Source: Desulfatibacillum sp. | Lineage (GTDB): Bacteria > Desulfobacterota > Desulfobacteria > Desulfobacterales > Desulfatibacillaceae | Assembly (NCBI GenBank): GCA_016342355.1 | Contig: JAEINP010000002.1 | Span: forward strand, 124,001-188,000 | Direction: 5' to 3' | Length of the DNA stretch: 64,000 bases | Part shown: in pieces, positions 10,527-20,232 of the stretch | Numbering within the stretch: position 1 is the first letter of the stretch | Layout of the letters: every line of letters starts with the position of its first letter | Notes under the pieces: generated by a model | The model's input: the letters and a program-made list of their open reading frames with translations, nothing else | Database searches by the model: none | Told to the model about the DNA's origin: nothing | Program-made: the position numbers and the translations under genes

Positions 10527-10805
10527 ATGGATACATTAGGATGGGTCGCGGTGGCCTCCATTATTTCGGCGGGATTGTGCATCGGCCTGGGGGCCATAGG
10601 CCCTGCTTTGGGGGAAGGACGGGCTTTGGCCCAGGCATTGAGCGCCATCGCCCAGCAGCCGGACGAGACAAACTCCATCACCAGGACGCTTTTTGTGGGC
10701 ATGGCCATGGTGGAATCCACCGCCATTTATTGTTTTGTGGTGACCATGATCCTGATTTTCGCCAATCCATTCTGGAATTATTTTCTTTCCAAGGCCGGAG
10801 GCTGA
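10527..10805 (+). CDS. atpE: N-ATPase subunit c (ion-binding rotor)
   Basis: 92-residue helical hairpin. Helix 1 carries GLGAIGPALGEGRALAQAL and helix 2 GMAMVESTAIY. The ion-binding carboxylate is Glu63 in Val62-Glu63-Ser64-Thr65, the pattern of Na+-binding c subunits; a second acidic residue, Glu30, replaces the Gln found at that place in the Ilyobacter Na+ rotor. Two-carboxylate rotors are typical of N-ATPases. The motif suggests Na+ coupling, but a biochemically studied N-ATPase rotor (Burkholderia) was reported to work with H+, so coupling is unproven here. A strong AAAGGAG ribosome binding site fits the need for many copies. Confidence 0.96.
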   Translation: MDTLGWVAVASIISAGLCIGLGAIGPALGEGRALAQALSAIAQQPDETNSITRTLFVGMAMVESTAIYCFVVTMILIFANPFWNYFLSKAGG

Positions 10806-10808
10806 CGC

Positions 10809-11567
10809 GTGCTCATCAACTGGTTCACGGTGATTGCCCAGGCGGTCAACTTTATCATCCTGGTGTATTTGCTAAAGCGTTTCCTTTACGGCCCCATTAT
10901 AAAGGCCATGGAAGCCCGGGAGAAAAGGATCGCAGACCAGCTTGCAGAAGCGGCCCGGGCAAAGCAGGAGGCCCAGGCCCTGGCCGATAGCCTGAAAAAG
11001 GACCGGGAGGATTTCGCCCTGGCCAGGGAGGACATGCTTGCCAAAGCCCGGGAGGAAATCGTCCAATGGCGGGACAAATCCCTGGAAACAGCCAGGGAAG
11101 AGGTGGACCGTGCCCGGGACGCCTGGGTTGACAGACTGGAAGGGGAAAAAGAGAGCTTTCGCCAGGAGGTTAAAACCCGGGTGGCAGACCTTGTGCTGCT
11201 TGCTGCAAAAAAGGTGCTGGAAGACCTGGCTGAGGGCAAGCTGGAGGAGCAGGTGATCCTGACCTTTTTGAAAAAATGCGGGTCCGTGCGGGATACGCCG
11301 GAAATCCGGCAAATTTCCGGGCAGTCCAAAGCCCGGGTCCTGACAGGGTTTCCTCTGGGTGCGGAATCCCAAACCTCGATGCGCGACGAGCTGATGAAGA
11401 TTTTCCAGGAATTGAAGGATATTGACCTGGAAGTCAACCCGGACATTGGCCTGGGGCTCCGGCTTGTCGCCGGAGATTTCCAGGTGGAATGGAACCTATC
11501 ATGGTATCTCCAGGACCTGGAGGCGGGCATGTTTCAAGCCCTGGGACCGGCAAGGAGGGCTGCGTGA
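10809..11567 (+). CDS. atpF: N-ATPase subunit b (b/delta-type peripheral stalk)
   Basis: 252 residues, starting GTG at 10809 ([15 protein letters not shown], read as Met). One N-terminal membrane helix, a long charged coiled coil (about 30-140, rich in A, K, E, R), then a C-terminal part (about 145-252) with [11 protein letters not shown]-ATPase operons lack a separate delta gene, and the extended C-terminus of the b subunit is thought to replace it; the 252-residue length here, against about 160 in ordinary b subunits, fits that. Its stop overlaps the atpA GTG start (GTGA). Confidence 0.92.
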   Translation: MLINWFTVIAQAVNFIILVYLLKRFLYGPIIKAMEAREKRIADQLAEAARAKQEAQALADSLKKDREDFALAREDMLAKAREEIVQWRDKSLETAREEVDRARDAWVDRLEGEKESFRQEVKTRVADLVLLAAKKVLEDLAEGKLEEQVILTFLKKCGSVRDTPEIRQISGQSKARVLTGFPLGAESQTSMRDELMKIFQELKDIDLEVNPDIGLGLRLVAGDFQVEWNLSWYLQDLEAGMFQALGPARRAA

Positions 11568-13087
11568 ATTCGGAAAGCCTGGCTTCCTCATTGGAGGAAG
11601 CTGCAACGGATATTGAGCAAAGCATCCGGGATCATAAAGCGGACCTGGAAACGGAAGAGGTGGGCCACGTCCACTACGTCGGCCAGGGAATCGTCCGGGC
11701 CAAGGGCCTGGGCCGGGTCAAGGCCGAGGAGATGGTTCTTGTGGGCCCGGGCGTTCCGGGCATTGTTTTGGATATTCTCCCGGACCATGTGGGCATTGTC
11801 CTGTTCCAGGCCGGGGAAGATATTGTGTCCGGCGATATTGTCAAGCGCACCCGCCGTGTATTGGATATACCCGTTGGAGACGCTTTTTTGGGACGGGTGA
11901 TCGACCCCCTGGGACGCCCCCTGGACGGCCTGGGCCCCATCCCGGAACAAGGGCGCAGGCCCGTGGAATCTGTGGCGCCTCCCATTTTGCAGCGGGCGCC
12001 GGTGGACAAGCCCTTGCAGACGGGCATCAAGGTCATTGACGCCCTTATCCCCATCGGGTGCGGGCAGCGGGAACTGGTTTTGGGAGATCGCCAGACCGGA
12101 AAATCCTCCATAGCCCTGGACACCATCGTCAACCAGAAGGATAAAAATGTCCTGTGCGTATATTGCGCCATTGGCCAGCGCAGTTCCAGCATCGCCAAAT
12201 TCATTGAGGCCTTGAAAACCCACGGGGCCATGGACTACACCGCCGTGGTGGTGGTGGAAGGAGACGACGAGGCCGGGCTCCAGTATGTGGCTCCCTATGC
12301 GGCCACGTCTTTGGCCGAACATTTCATGCTCCAGGGCAAGGACGTGCTCATCGTGTACGACGACCTGACACGCCACGCCCAGGCATACAGGCAAATTTCC
12401 CTGCTGTTGCGGCGCCCCCCCGGCAGGGAGGCGTATCCGGGAGACATTTTTTATCTCCATTCCCGATTGCTGGAACGAGCCACCCATCTCAAGCCCGAGT
12501 TTGGCGGGGGTTCCCTGACGGCCATTCCCATCATTGAAACCGAGGCCCAAAACATTTCGGCCTACATTCCCACCAACCTGATTTCCATTACCGACGGCCA
12601 GATTTACCTGTCGCCCGAGCTATTCCAGAGAGGACTGTTGCCTGCTGTGGACGTTGGCAAGTCGGTCTCCCGGGTGGGAGGCAAGGCCCAGTTTCCCGCG
12701 TACCGGAAAATCGCCGGGGATTTGCGTTTGTCCTATTCCCAGTTCCAGGAACTGGAGGCATTCGCCCGGTTCGGAACCAGGCTGGACGAACGCACCAAGC
12801 AAACCCTGGCCCACGGCCAGCGGGCACGGGAAGTGTTGAAACAAAAAAATCTTGCACCGCTCACCGCCGGGGAGCAGGTGGCCGTGCTTATGGCCGCGTC
12901 CCAGGGCCTTTTGGACATGGCGCCCCTGGAAAAAATGGATGAGGCCCAGGAGCTTATTGTGGAAATCGTGCGGGGAGACGGGGAACTGAACCGGAGTATT
13001 CCCCAGGCAAAACCCGATTCCCCGGAGTTGGAAAGCCTGCACACAATGATAAAGGCAAAACTGGAGCCCCTGCTAAACCATGGATGA
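11564..13087 (+). CDS. atpA: N-ATPase subunit alpha
   Basis: 507 residues from the GTG at 11564, chosen because AAGGAGGG lies just before it and it overlaps the atpF stop by four bases. Walker A is GDRQTGKS (174-181), the non-catalytic nucleotide site of the alpha subunit. [11 protein letters not shown]-type region and the [16 protein letters not shown] stretch follow. Cytoplasmic F1 head with atpD. The stop overlaps the atpG start (CCATGGATGA region). Confidence 0.96.
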   Translation: MNSESLASSLEEAATDIEQSIRDHKADLETEEVGHVHYVGQGIVRAKGLGRVKAEEMVLVGPGVPGIVLDILPDHVGIVLFQAGEDIVSGDIVKRTRRVLDIPVGDAFLGRVIDPLGRPLDGLGPIPEQGRRPVESVAPPILQRAPVDKPLQTGIKVIDALIPIGCGQRELVLGDRQTGKSSIALDTIVNQKDKNVLCVYCAIGQRSSSIAKFIEALKTHGAMDYTAVVVVEGDDEAGLQYVAPYAATSLAEHFMLQGKDVLIVYDDLTRHAQAYRQISLLLRRPPGREAYPGDIFYLHSRLLERATHLKPEFGGGSLTAIPIIETEAQNISAYIPTNLISITDGQIYLSPELFQRGLLPAVDVGKSVSRVGGKAQFPAYRKIAGDLRLSYSQFQELEAFARFGTRLDERTKQTLAHGQRAREVLKQKNLAPLTAGEQVAVLMAASQGLLDMAPLEKMDEAQELIVEIVRGDGELNRSIPQAKPDSPELESLHTMIKAKLEPLLNHG

Positions 13088-13961
13088 CCTGGAAAGCCTG
13101 AAAAAACGGATCAAGACCGCCGGGGATTTACTGTCTGTGGTGAAAACCATGAAAAACCTGGCAGCCGTGAACATCCGTCATTTTGAGGGAGCGGCCCTGT
13201 CCCTGGAGGAGTACCGGCGAGTGGTGAATATGGGGTGGCAGGCCCTTTTCCGGTCCGGGGGCCATCTTGTGGCCCCTCGGCAAAACCCGAAAATCGTGCT
13301 GTTAGTTATCGGCTCGGATCAGGGCATGTGCGGCCAGTTCAACGAAGTGATTTTGCAGGAAGCCCTGATACGGTTCGGAGATTTGCATGGACAGGGACTG
13401 CAGCCGGTTTTCTGGACCGCAGGAGAAAAAATTCGGGCGGCGCTGGAGGATGAAGGACACACCATACCCCAACATTTTTCCTTGCCGGGAAGCGTCTCCA
13501 GCATCAAGCAGGTTGCCGAAAGCCTGGGAGACGCTTTTGTGGAATGGGAGAGGGAAACCCGAGCCCAGGCCCTGCGCGTCATCCACCACCAATTGGTCAA
13601 GGAAGGGGGATTTGAACCCATGTGCGCCCAAATTCTCCCCCTGGACCAGGCCTGGATAAACAAAACCAAAAGCCTTCCCTGGCCCAACAGGTGCCTGCCC
13701 TTGATAGGCATGAGCCCGGAAGAGTTCTCGGTGCAGTTGTTCAGGCAGCATATTTTTGTTACCATATACGCGGCATTTACCCAAAGCATGGCCAGCGAAA
13801 ACGCGGCGAGGCTTCGGTCCATGCAGGCGGCGGAAAAGAACATCCTGGAAATCGAAGAACGGCTTGTGGGCCTTTTCCGGGAAACCAGGCAAAGCGTAAT
13901 TACTGCCGAACTTTTGGACATTGTGTCCGGATTTGAATCCCTTAAAGATGAAATAACCTGA
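13080..13961 (+). CDS. atpG: N-ATPase subunit gamma
   Basis: 293-residue central shaft. The N-terminus [16 protein letters not shown] and the C-terminal helix region [17 protein letters not shown] with [11 protein letters not shown] are the two coiled-coil ends that form the rotor axis in gamma subunits. [16 protein letters not shown] in the middle matches the conserved GS(D)xGLCG(x)FN motif. It overlaps atpA by eight bases and closes the nine-gene operon. Confidence 0.95.
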   Translation: MDDLESLKKRIKTAGDLLSVVKTMKNLAAVNIRHFEGAALSLEEYRRVVNMGWQALFRSGGHLVAPRQNPKIVLLVIGSDQGMCGQFNEVILQEALIRFGDLHGQGLQPVFWTAGEKIRAALEDEGHTIPQHFSLPGSVSSIKQVAESLGDAFVEWERETRAQALRVIHHQLVKEGGFEPMCAQILPLDQAWINKTKSLPWPNRCLPLIGMSPEEFSVQLFRQHIFVTIYAAFTQSMASENAARLRSMQAAEKNILEIEERLVGLFRETRQSVITAELLDIVSGFESLKDEIT

Positions 13962-13977
13962 AAAATAGAATCCCTAT

Positions 13978-16635
13978 ATGAATAATAAGACAGCAACACC
14001 AAGCGGAAGCCAGTTGGGCACCTTTGCGGGTGTCTTCACCCCCAGCGTCCTGACCATCCTGGGAATCATCTTATTCCTGCGCCTGGGATACGTGGTGGGC
14101 GGGGCGGGACTATGGAAGGTCCTGATAATCATAGGATTGGCCAACGCCATATCCGTGCTCACCAGCGTGAGCCTGTCGGCCATCGCCACAAACATGAAGG
14201 TCAAGGGCGGCGGAGATTACTACCTTATTTCGAGAACCCTTGGGCTGGAATTTGGCGGCGCCATCGGCTTGGTGCTGTTCCTGGCCCAATCTGTTTCCGT
14301 GGCTTTTTATTGCATTGGTTTTGGTGAGGCGGTCAGCGGCATGCTGCCGGAGGGGTTAATGCTATCTCCCCGGTTGATAGCTCTCATCGCCATGAGCCTG
14401 CTTTTTATTTTCGCCTGGATGGGAGCGGACGTAGCCACTAAGTTCCAGTACGTGGTCATGGTTCTGCTGGCCCTGGCCCTGGTTTCCTTTTTTTGGGGAG
14501 GCATTCCTTTGGTCAAGGGTTCCCAGCTTGCCCATAACTGGACAGGGCCTTCGGACGGGCCGAATTTCTGGGTGTTATTCGCCATATTTTTTCCGGCGGT
14601 GACAGGCTTTACCCAGGGGGTGAGCATGTCCGGCGACCTGAAAGACCCTATCAAGAGCCTCCCCCAGGGCACTTTCATCGCCGTGTTTTTGTCCATTGCG
14701 GTCTATTTTGCCGTGACTCTGGTTTTTTCGGCAGCTTTGCCCTTGGAAGCCCTGAGCATGGACTATAACGCCATGCGGCATGTCGCCAAGTTCCCCTTTT
14801 TGATAGACGCCGGGGTGATTGCCGCAACCCTTTCCTCTGCCATGGCGTCCTTTTTGGGGGCTCCCCGCATATTGCAATCCCTGTCTCAAGACAAAATTTT
14901 TCCGTTTCTAACGCCCTTTGCCAAAGGTGAGGGAAGCAGTAACAATCCCAGACGAGGCATTCTTCTGGCCGCGGGCATCGGGTTAGTAACTGTGCTGTTG
15001 GGCAACCTGAACCTCATTGCGCCCATTGTATCCATGTTCTTCCTCATTTCGTACGGGCTCTTGAATTACGCCACCTATTTTGAAGCGCGGGCGGCCAGCC
15101 CATCGTTTAGGCCGAGCTTTCGCTTTTTCAATAAAAAATACAGTCTATTAGGCGGACTGGCCTGCCTGGGGGCCATGCTGGCCATTGATCCTGCAGCCGG
15201 GGTTGCGGCCATCGCCACGATCTTCGCCATTTACCAATATCTTCAAAGAACCGCTCATACGGAACGGTGGTCCGATGGCCAGCGTTCCCATCATCTCCAG
15301 GAAATCCGCAGGCATCTCCTTGCCACCGTCAACGCGCCGGAACATTTCCGGGATTGGCGGCCTCAGATCCTGGTATTCAGCGAAAATCCCGAAAGAAGGG
15401 CCCACCTGCTGCATTTCGCCACCTGGCTGGAAGGAAAAAGCGGCACGGTCACAGCGGTCCGGGTTATTGAGGAAACAGGGGCCAAAGGACTCAAGCTAAG
15501 ACAAGATGCAGAAAACGAATTGCGCGAGGACATAGCCAAGGAAAAACTTTCGGCCTTTCCGTTAGCCCTGCGAACTTCCGACGTGGTTCTCTCCCTGGAA
15601 ACCCTGTTGGAAAGCTATGGCATAGGACCGTTTAAAGCCAACACCGCCGTGTTGAACTGGTTTGAGGAAAAACGGTTCAGCACCGTGGGCGTGAGGGAAA
15701 TCCCGTACAGCCGGAACCTGCGCATTGCTTTCCGGGCCGGTGTGAATATTGTGCTTTTGGCCGGGGGCGAGGAGGAATGGACTGCCCTGGAAGCCATTCC
15801 GGCTGAAAAGCGGCGCATTGACGTGTGGTGGCAGGACGACGCCACGGGCCGGTTCATGCTGCTCCTGGCCTATCTCATGACCCGTAATGACGCCTGGAAA
15901 GATGCCCGCATCCGGGTGCTGGCTGAGGCCAAGGAAGGGAATGAAGCGGAAACTCTGCAAACCTTGTCGAGTTTCCTGGAGGACGCCCGTATCAAGGCAA
16001 AGCCTGTTGTGCTTCCCAAGACGGACACCCAGGCAGTTCGGGAGCACTCAAGGGACGCCGCCCTTGTATTCAGCCCGTTCAGGCTTCATTACAATCAGGT
16101 GCAAAACGTTTTTGGAGGAAAAGTTGAGGATTTTCTCACCAATCTTCCCATAGTGGCCCTGGTTTTGGCTGCCCGCGACGTGGACCTGACGGCCCAGCCT
16201 GACGAAGGTGAGGCTGGCAAGATCGCCGCGGCCATGGACGAATACGAGGAGGCCCTTAAAAAGGCCCGGAGTCTGGACAACGAAGTGGAGATGACCAGGC
16301 AGGAGGCTTTAAAGGCTGAGCACAGGCTGCAATATGCGCCCACGGGAGCCTCGGAAGAAGAAGCGGAAAAACGGGCCGCCATGGTCCAGGAGGCCCAAAA
16401 AGCCCGGGACAATGTGGCCATCGCACTTAAAAAGGCCGCCAAGGCAGAGGCCAAGCTCCTGGATGCAACCCGGACTATGGAATCTCTGGGCCTGGAAACC
16501 AAAGCGCCAAAAGAGGTAGGCTCTAAGGAGCCAATGGGTGAAAACGACAATGAGCCCAAGGAGGATGACGCTAAAGAGCCAATGAGTAACGGCGGTCAGG
16601 AATCATCGGACAATAAAGGCAGCCGGAACCAATAA
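13978..16635 (+). CDS. SLC12-type cation-chloride cotransporter-like protein
   Basis: 885 residues. The first ~440 form about 12 membrane helices of the APC/SLC12 fold, opening with GVFTPSVLTILGIILFLRLGY, a segment highly characteristic of Na-K-Cl and K-Cl cotransporters, then GGGDYYLISRTLG. The C-terminal half (about 450-780) is a cytosolic regulatory domain, followed by a coiled coil rich in K, E, A and R, and a low-complexity tail with two KEPM repeats. It follows atpG by only 16 bases on the same strand, so it is probably co-transcribed with the Na+-type ATPase. The obvious idea is that it uses or balances the ion gradient made by the pump; transported ions are inferred from family only. 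Bacterial members are poorly characterised. Confidence 0.9.
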   Translation: MNNKTATPSGSQLGTFAGVFTPSVLTILGIILFLRLGYVVGGAGLWKVLIIIGLANAISVLTSVSLSAIATNMKVKGGGDYYLISRTLGLEFGGAIGLVLFLAQSVSVAFYCIGFGEAVSGMLPEGLMLSPRLIALIAMSLLFIFAWMGADVATKFQYVVMVLLALALVSFFWGGIPLVKGSQLAHNWTGPSDGPNFWVLFAIFFPAVTGFTQGVSMSGDLKDPIKSLPQGTFIAVFLSIAVYFAVTLVFSAALPLEALSMDYNAMRHVAKFPFLIDAGVIAATLSSAMASFLGAPRILQSLSQDKIFPFLTPFAKGEGSSNNPRRGILLAAGIGLVTVLLGNLNLIAPIVSMFFLISYGLLNYATYFEARAASPSFRPSFRFFNKKYSLLGGLACLGAMLAIDPAAGVAAIATIFAIYQYLQRTAHTERWSDGQRSHHLQEIRRHLLATVNAPEHFRDWRPQILVFSENPERRAHLLHFATWLEGKSGTVTAVRVIEETGAKGLKLRQDAENELREDIAKEKLSAFPLALRTSDVVLSLETLLESYGIGPFKANTAVLNWFEEKRFSTVGVREIPYSRNLRIAFRAGVNIVLLAGGEEEWTALEAIPAEKRRIDVWWQDDATGRFMLLLAYLMTRNDAWKDARIRVLAEAKEGNEAETLQTLSSFLEDARIKAKPVVLPKTDTQAVREHSRDAALVFSPFRLHYNQVQNVFGGKVEDFLTNLPIVALVLAARDVDLTAQPDEGEAGKIAAAMDEYEEALKKARSLDNEVEMTRQEALKAEHRLQYAPTGASEEEAEKRAAMVQEAQKARDNVAIALKKAAKAEAKLLDATRTMESLGLETKAPKEVGSKEPMGENDNEPKEDDAKEPMSNGGQESSDNKGSRNQ

Positions 16636-16648
16636 GCGATCCCGGCTG
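16620..16648 (+). terminator. weak candidate terminator after the SLC12-like gene
   Basis: CAGCCGG (16620-16626) and CCGGCTG (16642-16648) form a 7-bp stem around the SLC12 stop codon, followed some ten bases later by GGTTTTATT. The T-tract is short and distant, so this is tentative. The next gene is convergent, which makes a terminator here plausible. Confidence 0.3.
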
Positions 16649-16660
16649 TCAGATCAGGTT

Positions 16661-17206
16661 TTATTCTGTAACGGCTGGTTTGGGAGTGCTGGCGATAACC
16701 AGGTTCCACAAAGCCTGCTTCAAGAGGGGGGCCTTTTCAGCCGGGCAGGAAAACACAACCATTTTGCTTACATGGTTCTTGTCGCTACGGCGAATCAAAG
16801 TTTTTTCACCCCGTGTGGTCAGCAGAACCCCGGTAATGCGTTCGCCCCTTTTATGAAAGCGTACCGAGGGATCAATATCTTCCAGGCGGAAGGTTGATTT
16901 TCTAACCCAGGGTTCTCCCTGGCTGCCTTCGTACTGGATCCTGCGTTTGACGTTCACGATTCCGTTTTCAATGGTTACTTCCTGGGCCAACACATAAAAA
17001 GGAGCCACCCCGGGTATGATGCCCGCGGCAAGGTACTTGCAATTGCCGTCATAATTGGCCAGTTCCGCAACAATCGCCAGGGCTTTTTCTTCCGGCATGA
17101 TGGGGCTTTCCTCCGCAGGCGCAATCCCTTCGGAAGCCAAAATCATGCTTGGGCAGCACAAGCCCAGAATAACCAGGGCTATACAAACGCTTTTACTCAG
17201 ATTCAT
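16661..17206 (-). CDS. secreted or periplasmic protein of unknown function
   Basis: 181 residues, beginning with a clear Sec signal peptide (basic MNLSK, then ALVILGLCCPSM, likely cleavage after ILAS-like residues near 25). The remainder is soluble, mixed alpha/beta, with a basic middle (KRRIQYEG, FHKRGERITG) and no motif I recognise. It reads away from the SLC12-like gene and is the last gene of the minus-strand ion-transport block. No function is offered. Confidence 0.7.
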   Translation of the reverse strand: MNLSKSVCIALVILGLCCPSMILASEGIAPAEESPIMPEEKALAIVAELANYDGNCKYLAAGIIPGVAPFYVLAQEVTIENGIVNVKRRIQYEGSQGEPWVRKSTFRLEDIDPSVRFHKRGERITGVLLTTRGEKTLIRRSDKNHVSKMVVFSCPAEKAPLLKQALWNLVIASTPKPAVTE

Positions 17207-17273
17207 AATTCTATCCTTTCTTCAACATAAAAAAACCTAAAAGAAACAAAAAAAGCACCTTGCCGCCCAATCC

Positions 17274-18464
17274 TTATAAGGACGCCTCCACATCAAGACC
17301 CATGGTTTTAGCGCGCTTTGCCCATTGCTGACGGGCCAGGGCCTGCATATCCTTTACCTTATCCATTTCATCCATAATTTCCATACCCAGCAGGGTTTCC
17401 ACCACGTCCTCCAGGGTAACCAGCCCTTTTGTGCCTCCGTAGGTTCCGGCCACCAGAGCGATATGCTGCCTGTTGTCCAGAAAATATTCCAAAAGGCCGG
17501 ACAGGGGCTTGTCCTTGGACACAATAGGCAATTCCCGTTTAAAGTTTTCCAGGGGGGTTTCCCCTTGTCCCTTTGCCATGGCCAAAAGCATGTCGGTCTT
17601 CAGGACAAAACCCGTGATATCGTCCATGTCTTTTCCAAACACAGGCAGCCTGGAGAAAGGAGAATAGCCCGAAATTTCCAGGGCCTGGGCCACGGTCATG
17701 GTTAGGGGATGGGCGGCGATGACTATGCGGGGAGTCATTATATCCTCAGCCTTCAGGGAATCCAGATGAAACAGGTTACGGATAATCCGGGACTCCCGTT
17801 CGTTGATATGTCCGGATTTCGCCCCTACCCCGGCCATGGCAATGAATTCCTCCCGGCTGAACACGTGGAAATTCCCGTCTTTTGCTATGAGACTGGTAAG
17901 CCGCTCTGAAACCAGAATCAGGGGATACAGAATGAGAATCAATATCCTAACAAAATGGGCCGTAATGCCCGTCAGGTTTCTCCAGTAAACCGCGCCCAGG
18001 GTTTTGGGAATGATTTCGGAGAGAAACAGGATCATAAGGGTCATGACTGCAGAAAACACCCCAAACCAAGTGCTGCCGAAAACAGCCGTTGCCTTGGCGC
18101 CGGAACCGATGGCGCCCACGGTGTGGGCGATGGTGTTGAGGGTCAGGATAGCGGCTAGGGATCGGTCCACGTCCTCATGCTTTAATTTTTTAAGCAGAGC
18201 CGCCTTTTTGGGTTCCTTGTCTTCAAGCCCGGCTATAAAGGAAGGTGTTATGCTCAATAACACGGCCTCGGCCACGGAGCATAAAAAAGAAAACACCAGA
18301 GCCAAAAGGACATAGAGCACCAGTAGCAGGACATCTGTTTCAGAGACCGCGCCCCGGGCTTGGAGGGGTTCACGCATTCCAGCGGCAAGGGCCGCGCCCC
18401 CGGCCAAAACAAACAGGGTGAGCGCATATACGGAAAAAGGGCTGCCGTGCTTTCCAATCCTCAA
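17274..18464 (-). CDS. CNNM/CorC (HlyC/CorC) family membrane protein with CBS domains
   Basis: Cytoplasmic-membrane protein of the DUF21 + CBS-pair family, often linked to Mg2+/Co2+ efflux or Na+/Mg2+ exchange. I place the start at the TTG at 18464 (396 residues), where GGGAGGT sits nine bases upstream; an open frame continues back to 18596 but its peptide is Trp/Cys/Arg-rich and not family-like. The DUF21 region has four hydrophobic segments (about 10-180) including SVAEAVLLSITPSF and FLSEIIPKTLG. The CBS pair follows (MTPRIVIAA, GLVTLEDVVETLLGMEI). The C-terminal CorC_HlyC domain usual in longer members is missing, so this is the short form. Confidence 0.88.
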   Translation of the reverse strand: MRIGKHGSPFSVYALTLFVLAGGAALAAGMREPLQARGAVSETDVLLLVLYVLLALVFSFLCSVAEAVLLSITPSFIAGLEDKEPKKAALLKKLKHEDVDRSLAAILTLNTIAHTVGAIGSGAKATAVFGSTWFGVFSAVMTLMILFLSEIIPKTLGAVYWRNLTGITAHFVRILILILYPLILVSERLTSLIAKDGNFHVFSREEFIAMAGVGAKSGHINERESRIIRNLFHLDSLKAEDIMTPRIVIAAHPLTMTVAQALEISGYSPFSRLPVFGKDMDDITGFVLKTDMLLAMAKGQGETPLENFKRELPIVSKDKPLSGLLEYFLDNRQHIALVAGTYGGTKGLVTLEDVVETLLGMEIMDEMDKVKDMQALARQQWAKRAKTMGLDVEASL

Positions 18465-18599
18465 AATGCAATTACCTCCCGAATGCAGGGCATCCACGCT
18501 TTTTTTCCAGGCCGACCACCTATCCGAGCGCTCTTTGCAGCCATCTTGCGCGCAGAGGCGTGGCCACCAAGATTCTGGTGTTTGCCCTATTAGCAAACC

Positions 18600-19580
18600 T
18601 TAGATATACGCTATTCTAAACCACATATAGGCGGTAAATGCAAAGATAAAGGCCCCACCCTCCCACCGGTCCAACTCCCGCCTTTTGCCGGTAAACATAA
18701 ACAGGAACAGAGTAAGGCTGGCGGCAAACACGGCTGCGGCGTCGTATAAGTCTCCCTTGTTCAGGGTGGCGGGCCGGATTATGACGCTCAATCCGAGGAT
18801 GAGAAAGGTATTGAAAATGTTTGACCCCACCACGTTGCCCACGGCCATGCTAATCTTTCCCCGGTAGGCCGCCACCACCGAAGTAGCCAGTTCAGGCAGG
18901 GAAGTTCCTGCAGCCACCACGGTGAGGCCCACCAGGGACTCGCTCATGCCGAATTTCCTGGCCAAGAGGACAGCGGAGGCCACAAAGATCCTGCCGCCCA
19001 GGATGAGCAGGAGCAATCCTCCCGCAACAAGTCCCGCCATGGCCATGCCCTTTATTGAGCCTGTCAGGCCTACCGGGACGGATTCCAGGACGTTTTCGGA
19101 CTTGGCGATGGAAAAGGTATAGTAAATAAAAATGACAAACAGGCAGAGCAACATCAACCCGTCATAAAGGGAGAGTGTGGAAGAAAGGCCCGGGCAGGCC
19201 CCTTGAGGCTCCGACAAAAAAAAGACGGAAGCAGCAGCCAACACCAGGAAGGGGATGCCCTTCCAGACCGTGTTTTTGTCAACCGCCAAGGGCGTGACCA
19301 GGGAGGCGATGCCCAGGATCAACAGCAGGTTGAACAGGTTGCTTCCCAGAACATTGGAGACTGCCAAGCCTGTGCTGCCCTGGATGGCCGAAACCACGCT
19401 CACCACCAGTTCAGGGCCGGAGGTCCCAAAGGCCACAATGGTGAGGCCCACCACCAGTTCGGACACGCCAAAGCGCCGGGCCAGGGCCGATCCGCCACGC
19501 ACCAGCAATTCCGCGCCCACAATAAGCAAGGCCAATCCGGCCATGATTCCAAAAATATACATGTATGACAAATCTTTCAC
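18600..19580 (-). CDS. Na+/Ca2+ exchanger family (CaCA, YrbG-like)
   Basis: 326 residues, about ten membrane helices in two inverted halves. Each half carries the ion-binding alpha-repeat: FGTSGPELVVSV near residue 50 and AGTSLPELATSV near residue 200, with GSNLFNLLLILG and GSNIFNTFLILG after them. These are diagnostic of the cation/Ca2+ exchanger superfamily. Likely role is Ca2+ export against Na+ (or H+) entry. Its setting near an Na+-type ATPase fits Na+ coupling, though ion choice is not proven. Confidence 0.93.
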   Translation of the reverse strand: MKDLSYMYIFGIMAGLALLIVGAELLVRGGSALARRFGVSELVVGLTIVAFGTSGPELVVSVVSAIQGSTGLAVSNVLGSNLFNLLLILGIASLVTPLAVDKNTVWKGIPFLVLAAASVFFLSEPQGACPGLSSTLSLYDGLMLLCLFVIFIYYTFSIAKSENVLESVPVGLTGSIKGMAMAGLVAGGLLLLILGGRIFVASAVLLARKFGMSESLVGLTVVAAGTSLPELATSVVAAYRGKISMAVGNVVGSNIFNTFLILGLSVIIRPATLNKGDLYDAAAVFAASLTLFLFMFTGKRRELDRWEGGAFIFAFTAYMWFRIAYI

Positions 19581-19630
19581 ATCAGAAAAATATGAGAAAC
19601 CAGAGAGTTGTAGAATCTGACGGCCCTATT

Positions 19631-20203
19631 CTATTTCTTTTTCAGGATCGCTCTCCACCCTGTTGGGGACGCCATGAAAGGTCGGATCACTTTGCTCACG
19701 CTTCCGGCCCGTTCCATGATGTAAAAGGCCTGGGGATCAGCGGCTTTGATCATATGGATAATGTTTCCCACATCCCTGCGCCTGCACACAATAAACAATT
19801 GCGTGACCGGACCTTCCATGCCTTCTCCCTGGAAGGTGGTGACCTCAAAGCCTTCCTTGCGGATTGTCTCGGCCATGGATTTACCCATGGTCATGGTGAT
19901 GGCCCGGAGAATCATGTTACCGGCTGCCAGCCAGCGTTCGAGCTTGATGCCCGCAAAATTGCCTGTGGCGAAACCCAGTGCGTAAAAAAGAATCAGGCTG
20001 GGCTTGTCCTTGATAAGGGGCACCACCGTGGAAATGGCCAACAGCCAGATGATTATTTCAAAGAAGCCCAGAAAGAACGAAGTCCAGGTTTTTCCCTGGA
20101 CAATCATAATAGTGCGAATGGTGCCCAGAGAGACATCCATAATCCGCAGGCAAAAAATCGCCATACCCAACACAATCAAGGGTAAGTCGGCAAGCATTTC
20201 CAT
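19631..20203 (-). CDS. UPF0316 family membrane protein (DUF5698/DUF2179)
   Basis: 190 residues. The N-terminal ~110 residues hold about three membrane helices with MDVSLGTIRTIMIVQGK and FFEIIIWLLAIS, typical of the UPF0316/YebE family. The C-terminal ~80 residues form the soluble DUF2179 domain (EGMEGPVTQLFIVCRRRD). Similar DUF2179 domains occur in YitT-type proteins, where they are thought to sense or bind small ligands. Function unknown. It sits among ion transporters, so a transport-related role is possible but not shown. Confidence 0.85.
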   Translation of the reverse strand: MEMLADLPLIVLGMAIFCLRIMDVSLGTIRTIMIVQGKTWTSFFLGFFEIIIWLLAISTVVPLIKDKPSLILFYALGFATGNFAGIKLERWLAAGNMILRAITMTMGKSMAETIRKEGFEVTTFQGEGMEGPVTQLFIVCRRRDVGNIIHMIKAADPQAFYIMERAGSVSKVIRPFMASPTGWRAILKKK

Positions 20204-20232
20204 AACCGCCAGTCTCCAGAGTGAAATTTGGA

